From Lysinibacillus fusiformis (GTDB taxonomy: Bacteria > Bacillota > Bacilli > Bacillales_A > Planococcaceae): DNA of 64,000 nt. The notes beneath the pieces were generated by a model that worked only from the letters and a program-made list of their open reading frames with translations, was not told where the DNA came from and made no database searches. The stretch lies in contig NZ_PYWL01000011.1 of assembly GCF_003049525.1 (NCBI RefSeq), positions 58,487 to 122,486 on the forward strand. The letters run 5' to 3'. The translations under genes and the position numbers were made by a program. This document shows, piece after piece, positions 17,783 to 27,321 of this stretch (positions are counted from its first letter, which is position 1; each line of letters starts with the position of its first letter).

Positions 17783-18625
17783 TTAATTAATTTCATTTAG
17801 ACAAGTGACAATGCTTTGATGTAAAGATGCATATTGAGCTTGGTGATTCGTTTGAATAAAAAAGCTCTTTAGCAATGTTTTACAATTAAACCTTACAATA
17901 TAAAAATTTGCTTCATCCAATTGGTCTTTTAATGTCGATAAGGTTGCTGGCATTTGCTGTATTAATTGGACGACTTCATTTTGTGCTAATCCTCGCTCCA
18001 ACATCGCAAAAATGGGCACTAACAGCCTTTCATCCTCATCATGGATAAAGATATAATGAGGCTGTAAATACATGGACCATATGGCATGTAACATATCATC
18101 ATAGGCAGTTTTCTTTATTTTAGGATTTTTCACAAGTTCATCCATCGCATCTGATACATGTGCCACACTATGAGCCCATCCCTTGCCAGGTACAAAGCCC
18201 CTTACATCCATTTCAGCTTTTACATAGGCCAGTAACTTTGTTTGACCTTCCTCTATGCTGTCCTGCGATAAAAAGTTATCCTTTAAATCTCTTGCTAATA
18301 TAAGCGCTACTAATAAAGTCGTAAAGGAACGAGTAAAGACCCCATCTGATTCCTCTTCCTCAATACCATTCAGTAATAAATGATCCAAACAATAATGCCA
18401 TAGCTTAGTCAAGCAACGATGATCCAGCAGATTTTTTTCTAGTATCCATTCATAGAAGCTACTATAAATATAAGTATCTCTTAGTTCACTGTCAGTAGAG
18501 CCGATATGGGCTAGCATAGACTGTAAAAGCTGTTCTTGATTCACTTGTTCCCATGCTGTTTGACCTTGTTTTATTGCGCTTAGCTTATCCTTTAAATCCC
18601 CTGCTATCAATATATTCTGTATCAA
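17783..18625 (-). CDS. DUF2785 family protein
   Basis: This all-helical, soluble 280-residue protein matches DUF2785: LRDTYIYSSFYEWI, RSFTTLLVALILARD, and the hallmark GKGWAHSVAHVSDAMDEL. Function unknown. The start is a TTG overlapping the TGA stop of the preceding membrane-protein gene (TTGA), with GGGGAG eight bases upstream, so the two are translationally coupled. The polar GKGWAHS-H-D motif suggests a conserved site, but nothing further can be claimed. Confidence 0.8.
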   Translation of the reverse strand: MIQNILIAGDLKDKLSAIKQGQTAWEQVNQEQLLQSMLAHIGSTDSELRDTYIYSSFYEWILEKNLLDHRCLTKLWHYCLDHLLLNGIEEEESDGVFTRSFTTLLVALILARDLKDNFLSQDSIEEGQTKLLAYVKAEMDVRGFVPGKGWAHSVAHVSDAMDELVKNPKIKKTAYDDMLHAIWSMYLQPHYIFIHDEDERLLVPIFAMLERGLAQNEVVQLIQQMPATLSTLKDQLDEANFYIVRFNCKTLLKSFFIQTNHQAQYASLHQSIVTCLNEIN

Positions 18626-19281
18626 TTGTCAGACTCCCCTTTGTTCATTATTGTTATGTTCTCACTGTAGAGCCCATCTAACTTCCAACCATCGTAAAAA
18701 CGGACATATGTAAATTCCTTTTGCCAATTGTCCATGTGCACTATTACCTTGCTACGCCAAGGTAATGTGGAAGCAACTATTTTCCCCTTGCGAACCTCAG
18801 CTATATCATCTGCTACACCCAGAAGTGTGGAAGGGGCAATTGTGTGATGCATCAAATAATCCTGACGATCTGGATTTGACTCAATCTCCGCCATTACCTG
18901 TCGGTGAAAAGCAATAACCTGGTGATTTGCCTGAAATAGTGAATAGACTAGAGTACCACCGAATAGAACCATGAAGGACCCTATAATAAGTACATATTTC
19001 TTCTTCAAACCTATGTAAAAAGCCCAATTCTTTTCTTTATTAAATAAATGAATATACATTGTTATACTTAAGGGCCACAAAAATAGTAACTGCCAACATA
19101 GGACTACCCAAAACAATTCTCCAAACGAAACAAAATATCGAATGCCTAAGTAATTGAAAATCCATAATGGCATCGACCAACGCCAAGTGGATTCTCCCTG
19201 TGGCTTACTTTTCAAATAAATGAGTAGGAGTGGAAGGCTTAGGAAAAAAGCAGTCGCATTATCCAATAGAGCAAATATCAA
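18622..19281 (-). CDS. membrane protein of unknown function, coupled to DUF2785
   Basis: A 219-residue protein with hydrophobic segments near residues 5-22, 38-75 and 95-117, then a C-terminal extracytoplasmic-looking domain (about 118-219) containing RKGKIVASTLPWRSKVIVHMDNWQKEFTYVRFYDGWKLDG. I do not recognise a named family. It overlaps the next gene by four bases (TTGA), so both products probably act in one process. No terminator lies between them. Confidence 0.7.
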   Translation of the reverse strand: MIFALLDNATAFFLSLPLLLIYLKSKPQGESTWRWSMPLWIFNYLGIRYFVSFGELFWVVLCWQLLFLWPLSITMYIHLFNKEKNWAFYIGLKKKYVLIIGSFMVLFGGTLVYSLFQANHQVIAFHRQVMAEIESNPDRQDYLMHHTIAPSTLLGVADDIAEVRKGKIVASTLPWRSKVIVHMDNWQKEFTYVRFYDGWKLDGLYSENITIMNKGESDN

Positions 19282-19489
19282 CTCATCAAACCTTTCTCTA
19301 GAAAATTATTACAACTATTGTAACTGAATCCAGCAACTAAGAAAAGCTTGGCTACAAACAAAAAAGAGCCTGCTATTTACAACAGACTCCCTTATTGAAA
19401 ATTATTAGTCGATACTGCTTTGCCATTCATCTCGCTATAGGGCACTTCCACTCAATCACCTTTTCAAAACAGCCGATGTCTCATGAAGC

Positions 19490-19939
19490 TTACATATTAT
19501 CGTTAAGACCCGTAAAAGGTGTGATCACCTTTTTTTCATTTGAAGATAATACGATATTCGTGGAGGGTGTACCATAGGGCATGGTCGCATCAATAAATTG
19601 CTCTAATGTTTCTACTGAATAGGTTGCTAGTTTAACAATATAGCTAATCTCCCCTGCTACACGATAACATTCAAGAACATCCGGGTGACTATTACAAAAA
19701 GCAGATAGGCTTTTACAATCGATGGATTTAAATAAAATAATCGCCTGAATGGTACGTTCCATTTTTTTGATGTTCACTTTAGCGTGATATCCTTCAATCA
19801 CACCTTGTTCCTCGAGTTTTTTGACGCGTTCAATTACAGCAGGAGAAGATAAATGAACGATAGCGGCTAATTCCTTCATTGAGATTTTGGCATTCTGCTG
19901 TAACTGCTGTAAAATTTGAGTATCAATTTGATCCACCAC
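19490..19939 (-). CDS. Lrp/AsnC-family transcriptional regulator
   Basis: The 149-residue protein has an N-terminal helix-turn-helix (IDTQILQQLQQNAKISMKELAAIVHLSSPAVIERVKKLEEQGVI) and a RAM/AsnC ligand-binding domain (about 65-140; ECYRVAGEISYIVKLATYSVETLEQFID). Members sense amino acids and form octamers. It is divergent from the DJ-1/PfpI gene at 20076, which is a candidate target. The effector is unknown. Confidence 0.9.
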   Translation of the reverse strand: MVDQIDTQILQQLQQNAKISMKELAAIVHLSSPAVIERVKKLEEQGVIEGYHAKVNIKKMERTIQAIILFKSIDCKSLSAFCNSHPDVLECYRVAGEISYIVKLATYSVETLEQFIDATMPYGTPSTNIVLSSNEKKVITPFTGLNDNM

Positions 19940-20075
19940 TAATCACCTTTCTTAATCAAGTTTTTTTCGTATAATTCCTGTTTTAATAAGGAGATTTATC
20001 TAAAATACATTATACAGCTTCTGTTATTGGTTGGCTTCTTTAATTACAATAAAAGCATAAAGGAGGCAGAAACAA

Positions 20076-20660
20076 ATGAAAAAAATAATGTTACTTTTAG
20101 CAAATGGCTTTGAGGCCGTGGAAGCAAGTGTTTTTACAGATGTACTTGGTTGGAATAAATGGGAGGGTGATGGATCAACAGAGGTTGTCACTGTAGGATT
20201 ACATACACAGCTTCAATGCACATGGAATTTTAAGGTCGCTCCTGAAAAATTACTCCATAACATTGATTTAGCAGAATTTGATGCATTGGCTATCCCAGGT
20301 GGCTTTGAGGAAGCGGGCTTTTATGAGGATGCCTTTAGTGAGGAATTTCAAGCGGTTGTCCGGCATTTTCATGAACAGCAAAAGCCAATTGCAACGATCT
20401 GTGTAGCTTCCTTAATATTGGGACATAGTGGTATACTCCACAATCGTCAGGCAACAACCTATAACCATCCAACTAGTAAACGATTAGCACAGTTAGAAAG
20501 CTACGGTGCGATTATTGTCAACGATCGAATTGTGCAAACAGATCATATTATTACTTCCTCCAACCCAGGAACAGCCTTTGATGTAGCCTTTCGCTTACTA
20601 GAAACACTGACATCTACCACCAATACAGCAAGAGTAAAAGACCTAATGGGTTTTCATTAA
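20076..20660 (+). CDS. DJ-1/PfpI family protein
   Basis: The 194-residue protein has the flavodoxin-like DJ-1 fold: MKKIMLLLANGFEAVEA (with the conserved Glu near residue 14), AIPGGFEEAGFY, and the nucleophile elbow IATICVASLIL with Cys109. YNHPTSKRL and TSSNPGTAFDVAFRLLE complete the fold. Members include glyoxalase III-like, chaperone and amidotransferase-like proteins; the role here is not assignable. The ribosome site AAAGGAGGC lies ten bases before the ATG. A strong terminator follows. Confidence 0.88.
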   Translation: MKKIMLLLANGFEAVEASVFTDVLGWNKWEGDGSTEVVTVGLHTQLQCTWNFKVAPEKLLHNIDLAEFDALAIPGGFEEAGFYEDAFSEEFQAVVRHFHEQQKPIATICVASLILGHSGILHNRQATTYNHPTSKRLAQLESYGAIIVNDRIVQTDHIITSSNPGTAFDVAFRLLETLTSTTNTARVKDLMGFH

Positions 20661-20667
20661 TTGATAA

Positions 20668-20706
20668 AAAAGTAGGCTACGCCATGTATTTGGCGTAACC
20701 TACTTT
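20668..20706. terminator. bidirectional terminator
   Basis: AAAAGTAGGCTACGCCA..TGGCGTAACCTACTTTT: a near-perfect stem with A/T flanks between the convergent DJ-1 and SLH-protein genes. Confidence 0.8.
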
Positions 20707-20717
20707 TAAATTCACTA

Positions 20718-22178
20718 TTATTTGCTTACTGGTGGCACTGTTTCAGGTGTGCTTAAATCGATTTCCTTCGCATTGTCTAGCACATCTTTTGGAATTGTAA
20801 TTGTCGTCACTGCATTGAAATCATGATATTTGATACTCATTTGCTGTTTTGTTTTAATCGTATTGCCTTCTACTTTCATGCTTAATGACATATCCATAGC
20901 AATCTCTTCAACATTAAATGTCTTTTTATTAATCACTAATTTGTAAGTAAGGCTATCAAAAGACATATTGCCTAATTGTCCATCCAAATCAGCATCCATT
21001 CCTAAATCCATGGCACCAATTTGCTGCTTCACCAACTCTGTGAATTTATCACCAGAACCTTTCAAGGTTAATTCATAACGTTCTGCTGTTTCCTTTAAAG
21101 TGAAATCCTCAGCAAAAGATTGTAGCATCTCTAATTGTTCCGCTGCATCTGGCTGCATGCCTGTTTGACTGAGAACATCTTCAAATAATTGTTTCGGGAA
21201 TTTTACCCAAGCCTTCTGCTCTGCCTCATACATATACATACCATCTTTAGCCGTCATATACATTTTAATTGGCAAATTAATCGCTTCACCGCTTGTTGGC
21301 TCTGTTAATGACATCGTACCATCTGCAAAGAATTGCATCGGTTCTGTAACAATCTCCATCTTCATATTGCCTTTAGAATCCATTTTCATGGTTTCCTGAC
21401 CATCTTTTGCTTCTACTGACTGCGACATTGTCATTGTAGCCTTCATGCTTTTTAATTCTTTTTGCTTAGCTAATGCTTTCGTGAACACTTCTTCTAGTAA
21501 AGCATGATCGTTTGCTTCAGGCTTTTCTTCCGTTACCGGCTCCTTATCTTCCCCAGTTGAAGGCTGTTCTAAGCCTAAGGCGTTAACAATAAATGTCGCT
21601 AACTGACCACGCGTTACATTTTTATCCACCCCGAATTCTGTTGCCGTCACGCCCTTCGCAATTCCTGCTTCATGCAATGCCGTTACAGCATCTGCAAATG
21701 GACTAGTTTGAGGTACATCCATAAATGGACTTTTTCCTTCTGCTGTTAAGCCTGTTGCCTGTGCCACCATAACCGCCATCTGTCCACGCGTAATCGTCTC
21801 ATCAGGTCGGAAAGTATCATCCTCATAGCCATTTACAACACCTAAATTAACCAATGTAACAATCGCCTTATAGTATGGACTAGTTGAATCGACATCCTTG
21901 AAATTCGGATTTTCTACATCCGTTGTTGTAAGATCGAAAGCCACCGCAATCATCTTCACTGCTTGTCCGCGTGTTACATCCTGTGTTGGTTTAAATGTTC
22001 CATCCGGAAAACCATTAATTATATCAGCTGCATATAATGTTGAAATACTTTTATAATGTGCATAATCTTCACTTACATCTTTAAATGGACTAGCTGCCGA
22101 TGCAGGTACAACAGCCACCGCCGTAATGGCCACCGCCGAAGTTGCCGCCATAAAAAACTTACTTTTTTTCTTTGTCAT
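20718..22178 (-). CDS. S-layer-homology (SLH) domain surface protein with DUF6612-like C-terminal domain
   Basis: The 486-residue protein starts with a Sec signal peptide (KKKSKFFMAATSAVAITAVA, cleavage near AAS). Three SLH repeats follow (about 33-205: SPFKDVSEDYAHYKSIS, NPNFKDVDSTSPYYKAIV, KSPFMDVPQTSPFADAV), each with a TRGQ motif, which bind pyruvylated secondary cell-wall polymer. Residues about 230-480 resemble the LppX/DUF6612 fold (KELKSMKATMTMSQSV, DSLTYKLVINKKTFNVEEI). I start at ATG 22178, which has GGGGGAAGAG five bases upstream; the frame continues without stop into a 21-bp tandem repeat, probably non-coding. Confidence 0.85.
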   Translation of the reverse strand: MTKKKSKFFMAATSAVAITAVAVVPASAASPFKDVSEDYAHYKSISTLYAADIINGFPDGTFKPTQDVTRGQAVKMIAVAFDLTTTDVENPNFKDVDSTSPYYKAIVTLVNLGVVNGYEDDTFRPDETITRGQMAVMVAQATGLTAEGKSPFMDVPQTSPFADAVTALHEAGIAKGVTATEFGVDKNVTRGQLATFIVNALGLEQPSTGEDKEPVTEEKPEANDHALLEEVFTKALAKQKELKSMKATMTMSQSVEAKDGQETMKMDSKGNMKMEIVTEPMQFFADGTMSLTEPTSGEAINLPIKMYMTAKDGMYMYEAEQKAWVKFPKQLFEDVLSQTGMQPDAAEQLEMLQSFAEDFTLKETAERYELTLKGSGDKFTELVKQQIGAMDLGMDADLDGQLGNMSFDSLTYKLVINKKTFNVEEIAMDMSLSMKVEGNTIKTKQQMSIKYHDFNAVTTITIPKDVLDNAKEIDLSTPETVPPVSK

Positions 22179-22288
22179 GATAACTCTTCCCCCATTTATG
22201 TAAAAATTTAAAGGCTTACCCTTTAATTTTATATAAACATTTGGGAAAATGCTATGTATTTGGAAATTTTCAAGCTTATTGGTTTTTC

Positions 22289-22456
22289 TCTCTGTCACAT
22301 TTAGGGCTTTATCCGTCACTACTGCCTCGCTATCCGTCACTTTCTCCGTTTTATCCGTCACTTTTGCCCCACTATCCGTCACTTTCTCCGTTTTATCCGT
22401 CACTTTTGCCCCGCTATCCGTCACTTTCTCCGTTTTATCCGTCACTTTGGCTGTTC
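22289..22456. repeat. 21-bp tandem repeat (7-8 units) between acnA and the SLH gene
   Basis: Units start exactly at 22310, 22331, 22352, 22373, 22394, 22415 and 22436, each opening TATCCGTCAC; a degenerate unit precedes them. Two unit types alternate, giving a 42-bp higher period. Read on the minus strand, the repeat is open in frame with the SLH gene as a heptad KVTDKTE/KVTDSGA. I see no ribosome site before any upstream ATG, so coding is doubtful. Confidence 0.85.
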
Positions 22457-22502
22457 TCTCCTTTTCTCTCCATGACTTCATAAGGATTTCATGAGCAAAC
22501 AA

Positions 22503-22531
22503 AAAAGCCGACCTCCTAAGAGATCGGCTTG
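22503..22531 (-). terminator. rho-independent terminator of aconitase
   Basis: On the minus strand AAGCCGATCTC..GAGGTCGGCTTTTTT forms a stem followed by T6, 13 bp past the acnA stop. Confidence 0.85.
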
Positions 22532-22543
22532 TGAATGTTATGA

Positions 22544-25249
22544 TTACTCAGCAGCTTTTGCGCGTAGAACCATTTGTAGGATACCACCATGACGGTAGTA
22601 GTCTACTTCTACTTCTGAGTCGAAACGAGCTAAAGCTTGGAAAGTTTTAACTGTGCCGTCTTCAGATTTAGCAGTTACTGTTAAGATTTCACGTGGTTTC
22701 ACGTTATCAGTAATGTTTACAGAGATTTCTTCTTTACCAGTTAAGCCTAGAGTTTCAGCAGATTCACCTGGCATGAATTGAAGTGGAAGAACACCCATCA
22801 TTACTAAGTTAGAACGGTGGATACGCTCGTAAGATTGTGCGATAACAGTTTTCACGCCAAGTAGGAATGTACCTTTCGCAGCCCAGTCACGAGAAGAACC
22901 CATACCGTAGTCGTTACCAGCAAGTACGACTAAGCCAGTACCTTGCTCTTGGTATTTCATACATGCGTCATAGATGTACTCTACGTCGCCTGTTGGCCAG
23001 TAAGTAGTGAATCCACCTTCTGTACCTGGAGCAACTTGGTTACGGATACGGATGTTTGCAAATGTACCACGCATCATTACTTCGTGGTTACCACGACGAG
23101 AACCGTAAGAGTTGAAGTCACGGATAGCAACACCGTTTTCAATTAAATATTTACCTGCAGGTGTATCTTTACCGATGGCACCAGCTGGAGAAATATGGTC
23201 AGTTGTGATTGAGTCACCGAACTTCGCCATAATGCGTAAGCCGTCTAAGCCTTTGATAGCTTCTGGTTCTTTCGCAAGACCTTGGAAGAATGGTGGGTTT
23301 TGGATGTAAGTTGATTTATCATCAAATGTATATAGAGACTCAGTTGATGTTTCAATTGCATTCCATTTTTCGTTAGCTGTGAATACAGTTTCGTATTCTT
23401 TTTGGAATAATTCACGGTTAACTACAGTACCTAATACTGCGTTAACTTCTTCAGTTGAAGGCCAGATATCAGCGAAGAATACTTCGTTGCCATCTTTGTC
23501 TTTACCAAATGAATCTTTTTGTAGGTCAACATCCACTGTACCAGCAAGTGCATAAGCAACAACAAGTGGTGGAGAAGCTAAGTAGTTAGCTTTTACAAGT
23601 GGGTGTACACGACCTTCGAAGTTACGGTTACCAGAAAGAACTGATGTTACAAATAAGTCATTTTCTTTAATTGCATCTTCGATTTCAGGTAATAATGGAC
23701 CTGAGTTACCGATACATGTTGTACAACCGTAACCTACAGTGTTGAAACCGATTTGGTCAAGGTAAGTTTGTAAACCTGAATCTTCAAGGTAACCAGTTAC
23801 AACTTTAGAACCTGGTGCTAAAGAAGTTTTAACCCATTTAGGTACTGTTAGACCTTTTTCTACAGCTTTTTTCGCTACTAAGCCCGCAGCAATTAATACG
23901 TATGGGTTAGATGTATTTGTACAAGAAGTGATCGCAGCGATTGCAACAGCACCTGTTGGAATTTCTACATCGCCTTCAGCGAATTTTGCTACAGATGTTT
24001 TTGCGAATTCATCTTCTGTTAAACCGAAACCTTGTGTACCTTGTGGTGCCACTACTGCTTCTTTGTAACGAGAACGCATTTGAGATAGTGGAATTAAGTC
24101 TTGTGGACGTTTTGGACCAGAAAGGTTTGGTTCGATTTCAGCTAAGTTTACTTCTAATACGTCAGTGTAAACTGGCTCTAAAGTTGGATCGAAGAACATG
24201 TGGTTAGACTTTAAGTAAGATTCTACAACCGCGATGTGCTCTTCGTCACGACCAGTTAAACGCATGTAGTTTAATGATTCTTCGTCAATTGCGAAGTAAC
24301 CACATGTAGCACCATATTCAGGAGCCATGTTAGAGATTGTCGCACGGTCAGCTAGTGGTAATTTAGATACGCCAGGTCCGAAGAACTCAACGAATTTACC
24401 AACTACGCCACGTTGACGTAATACTTGTGTTACTTTTAATGCTAAGTCAGTAGCAGTAGTTCCGTTTGGAAGGTCGCCCACTAATTTAACACCGATAACT
24501 TCTGGAATTGGGAAGTATGAAGGTTGACCAAGCATACCTGCTTCAGCTTCGATACCACCTACGCCCCATCCAAGAACGCCAATTCCGTTGATCATAGTTG
24601 TATGAGAGTCAGTACCTACTACTGAATCTGGGAATGTTTCGAATGTGCCATCAGCATTTTCGTTTACGTGTACAACTGGAGCTAAGTACTCTAAGTTTAC
24701 TTGGTGAACGATACCTGTTGCTGGTGGTACAGCACGGAAGTTATTGTAAGCAGTTTGAGCCCATTTTAAGAAGTTATAACGCTCAGCGTTACGTTCAAAT
24801 TCTAGGTCCATGTTTGCTTGTAGTGCAGATGCATTACCGTATTTGTCAACTTGTACTGAGTGGTCAATTACAAGGTCAACTGGAATAGCAGGGTTGATTT
24901 TGCTTGGGTCGCCGCCCATTTCCTTCATTGCTGAACGAAGAGATGCAAGGTCAACAACTACTGGTACACCAGTAAAGTCTTGTAATACAACGCGAGAAGG
25001 CTTGAATGGTACTTCTGCTTCTGGATCAGCACCATTGCCCCATTTTGCTAATTCGTTTACGTGCTCTTCTTTAATTACATATGCATCATATTGACGTAAA
25101 ACAGATTCTAATAAAACTTTAATTGAGTAAGGAAGGTTTGAAACTTTTGCAACGCCAGCTTTTTCAATCGCAGCTAAATCATAGTAATTGTAAGTTTTAC
25201 CATTTACTTCGAATGATGCGCGGCTGTTGTGTAAATTACCTTGTGCCAT
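22544..25249 (-). CDS. acnA: aconitate hydratase
   Basis: This is a full-length, 901-residue aconitase A that interconverts citrate and isocitrate in the TCA cycle. The 4Fe-4S ligands appear as SCTNTSNPYVL and GCTTCIGNSGPLLPE. Substrate-site motifs include GTDSHTTMINGIGVLGWGVGG, NRNFEGRVHP, TDHISPAGAI and the swivel-domain SRDWAAKGTFLLGVK. Homologues in Bacillus (CitB) also bind RNA when iron is low. The ribosome site is GGGGGATCC seven bases before the ATG. It marks the left edge of the conserved chromosome next to the prophage region. Confidence 0.97.
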   Translation of the reverse strand: MAQGNLHNSRASFEVNGKTYNYYDLAAIEKAGVAKVSNLPYSIKVLLESVLRQYDAYVIKEEHVNELAKWGNGADPEAEVPFKPSRVVLQDFTGVPVVVDLASLRSAMKEMGGDPSKINPAIPVDLVIDHSVQVDKYGNASALQANMDLEFERNAERYNFLKWAQTAYNNFRAVPPATGIVHQVNLEYLAPVVHVNENADGTFETFPDSVVGTDSHTTMINGIGVLGWGVGGIEAEAGMLGQPSYFPIPEVIGVKLVGDLPNGTTATDLALKVTQVLRQRGVVGKFVEFFGPGVSKLPLADRATISNMAPEYGATCGYFAIDEESLNYMRLTGRDEEHIAVVESYLKSNHMFFDPTLEPVYTDVLEVNLAEIEPNLSGPKRPQDLIPLSQMRSRYKEAVVAPQGTQGFGLTEDEFAKTSVAKFAEGDVEIPTGAVAIAAITSCTNTSNPYVLIAAGLVAKKAVEKGLTVPKWVKTSLAPGSKVVTGYLEDSGLQTYLDQIGFNTVGYGCTTCIGNSGPLLPEIEDAIKENDLFVTSVLSGNRNFEGRVHPLVKANYLASPPLVVAYALAGTVDVDLQKDSFGKDKDGNEVFFADIWPSTEEVNAVLGTVVNRELFQKEYETVFTANEKWNAIETSTESLYTFDDKSTYIQNPPFFQGLAKEPEAIKGLDGLRIMAKFGDSITTDHISPAGAIGKDTPAGKYLIENGVAIRDFNSYGSRRGNHEVMMRGTFANIRIRNQVAPGTEGGFTTYWPTGDVEYIYDACMKYQEQGTGLVVLAGNDYGMGSSRDWAAKGTFLLGVKTVIAQSYERIHRSNLVMMGVLPLQFMPGESAETLGLTGKEEISVNITDNVKPREILTVTAKSEDGTVKTFQALARFDSEVEVDYYRHGGILQMVLRAKAAE

Positions 25250-25365
25250 TTGCGGATCCCCCTAAATATATCTTTTTGAAAAGGCTTTATAAAAGTGTAG
25301 CATCTTTTCTCCAATACCCATGATAACGCATTTATATTCATAAGTAAATTACATTAATATTATCT

Positions 25366-25625
25366 TTTTTGATAAGCATAACTTATGACCTTGGTTGCTA
25401 TCCTGATGTTTTTATTTTTTTGATGTGCATAATATCAAGGTTTTGTTTTTATGAGTGTTTCTATACCTTTCTAACTAAGTGTATTTAAATGTATTTAACT
25501 GAGGCACTTTGTGGGGCACTTGCTGGGGTACTCGTAGTTTTTTTAAAAAAAGGTACCCCAGTTAGTAAAATGAAAATGTAAAAAAGTGTGGTCAGTACTT
25601 TTTTATATAATATAGAAGAAAAAAT
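25366..25625. repeat. accessory-region boundary repeat, copy 1
   Basis: This segment (ATAAGCATAACTTATGACC.. to ..ATATAGAAGAAAAAATTT) recurs with high identity at 31226-31455, and its right half recurs at 39887-39998. It holds a hairpin (CTGGGGTAC 25523-25531 with GTACCCCAG 25553-25561, extended by T7/A7). Copy 2 directly follows an integrase fragment, so the repeat is plausibly attachment-site DNA that bounds two tandem prophage remnants. Confidence 0.75.
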
Positions 25626-25892
25626 TTAAAGTGCTTAAAGTTAATATTATTTCTTTGCCACATCCTGTGGCATTTTTTTATGTACTGACAACATCCCACA
25701 ATATCGATACAATTTTATTATTACAAATAACTAACAAGAGCGTAAATACATTTGGAGAAATTCTTTTTTAATTCAACACTTTTTATTTTTATTTCTCTAT
25801 TACTTAGCGTGATGTGTAGACTCTTCCGAGAATAATACCTATAAATTTTACCAGGTACTGATTTTCATTTTAAAGCGTGATTTTTATTTTAA
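25626..25892. other. AT-rich gene-free stretch
   Basis: Between the boundary repeat and the first phage-like pseudogene I see only AT-rich sequence with a weak dyad (GCCACATCCTGTGGC, 25657-25671, followed by A/T runs). No open frame with a ribosome site is present. Confidence 0.4.
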
Positions 25893-26232
25893 TGACTGAT
25901 TAATAATTTTTCTACTTGTTTTTTCTACTTGTGTTTTAAGAGCCATATTAGCATACCTGAGTACAACATCATTACCAGCTGTTGCAATTTGGACATCACT
26001 AAAATACTCGTCAATCTTCTCTATCCTTACTAACCTTATTTTGTCTTTTACCAATAATCTTTGAATGGTAATAATCTTGGGTTATGTCTTTTAGTAATTT
26101 TTCGAGGATGGGTAAATAAACTTTACTCATTTTCAAATTTTCAATTACTGAGAAATCACGTTGTAATGATTGAACTGCCATTTCTAGAATCAAAAATTTA
26201 TGAAATAGTCGCCGTTGTTCAGGATTCAACAT
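25893..26232 (-). pseudogene. small phage-type protein, copy A (MLNPEQRRLF family), frameshifted
   Basis: The start MLNPEQRRLFHKFLILEM has GGAG four bases upstream. After NKVSKDRED the frame stops, but the next frame continues RIEKIDEYFSDVQIATAGND then VVLRYANMALKTQVEK, so one frameshift near 26025-26040 breaks the gene. A 13-bp tandem duplication (ACAAGTAGAAAA) near 25915 disturbs the C-terminus again. A second, internally deleted copy lies at 31537-31727. A family of about 110 residues; function unknown to me. Confidence 0.65.
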
Positions 26233-26420
26233 ACAACTCCATCCCCTCAATAAGAACATTCGTTTGTATTATTTTAGAACAGTCGTTTGTATTTTGACAA
26301 GATAAAATTTCTGGAAATAAAAAATGCTATCGTATTTGATAACCTTTAAAATCTTTCTTTGAAATTTACAGCTATAATATTCTCATCTCTATGGACCATT
26401 CTGATTACGTTGTAACCCTG

Positions 26421-26567
26421 TTATTTTAAAAGGTATAGAGCTACATCATCTGTTAGTGCTTCATGTTCTTCGTGAGTTAAATGCAGGCTTGATAAACCTT
26501 TGATTGGTACATTATCAGGCTTACGTTTGAATAAAAATTTTACTGGCACTATTACTTCATAGCTCAT
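26421..26567 (-). CDS. 48-aa hypothetical protein
   Basis: A short frame with a good ribosome site (GGGGTGA, five bases before ATG) encodes MSYEVIVPVKFLFKRKP through a C-terminal THEEHEALTDDVALYLLK. It has a charged middle and no membrane segment. It sits between phage-type genes in the first accessory segment. Not recognised; real gene likely because of the clean start and a lack of lesions. Confidence 0.5.
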   Translation of the reverse strand: MSYEVIVPVKFLFKRKPDNVPIKGLSSLHLTHEEHEALTDDVALYLLK

Positions 26568-26712
26568 AATCTTCACCCCTTATTATAGATGTTTCTACAT
26601 TTTAGGTTAATTCCCTTCAATAAAATCGATGACCCACTTTTATTTCTATGTACAAAACATATCTAATTACCTAAAATGGAAATAGTAGTTAGATATATTG
26701 AGGTGAATAAAA

Positions 26713-27321
26713 ATGAATAATTGTCCTAATTGTTTAGCCAGTAATCCTTTTAAGAAAGTATATAGAGATGGTTTAGTATTTGTGAAATGTGAATTTTGTA
26801 ATACGATTTTTGAAGATACTTCAACGAGAAAAACTAGAGAATCTAGAGAATTATCAGGGAGTATACGAAACGAAGTCCAAAACAAAGCCCCAACCGAAAC
26901 AGATTTTCTCTCGTTTGGAATGTTCACTGTGATGAAAAAAATAGCAATTGTCGTTGCACTTGCATTAGTAGTAGCTGTAGGAACATTTTATATATATACC
27001 AATATTATAGACTCAAGATATGAAAAAGAAGAATTCTTATATGGTTTTCCAGTACCAAAAGATGTGGAGATAAAATCTAAAGGCAAAATTGGTTCAGTAA
27101 GTTCATATATAATAACATGGGATAGAGTTTCTGGTAAAAGAATCCCAATCGATTATAAACTTATTATAATGAAGAATGGGTGGAAAATTAAAAAGGAAGG
27201 AGATTCCGAATTAGACGGAATTGCATACCATGCAGTTAAATATAAAAAAGGGGATGTTTTTGTTTCAATGGTTATCAGGGATCCTGATTCCTTAACTTTT
27301 ACAGGCGTATCAGTTAATTGA
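26713..27321 (+). CDS. zinc-ribbon membrane-anchored hypothetical protein
   Basis: The 202-residue protein has an N-terminal zinc ribbon (CPNC at residues 4-7, CEFC at about 26-29), a charged linker, one transmembrane segment (IAIVVALALVVAVGTFYIY, about 77-95) and an outside domain of about 105 residues ending GDVFVSMVIRDPDSLTFTGVSVN. The start has TTGAGGTG seven bases upstream. It is intact among decayed phage genes, so it is probably cargo. Its terminator hairpin downstream is split by the IS element. Function unknown. Confidence 0.7.
   Translation: MNNCPNCLASNPFKKVYRDGLVFVKCEFCNTIFEDTSTRKTRESRELSGSIRNEVQNKAPTETDFLSFGMFTVMKKIAIVVALALVVAVGTFYIYTNIIDSRYEKEEFLYGFPVPKDVEIKSKGKIGSVSSYIITWDRVSGKRIPIDYKLIIMKNGWKIKKEGDSELDGIAYHAVKYKKGDVFVSMVIRDPDSLTFTGVSVN

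Noticed and set aside
22289..22456. CRISPR array
   Set aside because: Units are contiguous 21-bp repeats without variable spacers and no cas genes are near.
22241..22494. Plus-strand open frames across the 21-bp repeat (PSLSPFYPSL and SVTFSVLSVTF type)
   Set aside because: They are open only because the repeat is a multiple of three; no ribosome site and low-complexity translation.
23941..25094. Plus-strand frames opposite aconitase
   Set aside because: Antisense shadows of a fully supported acnA with strong codon bias on the minus strand.
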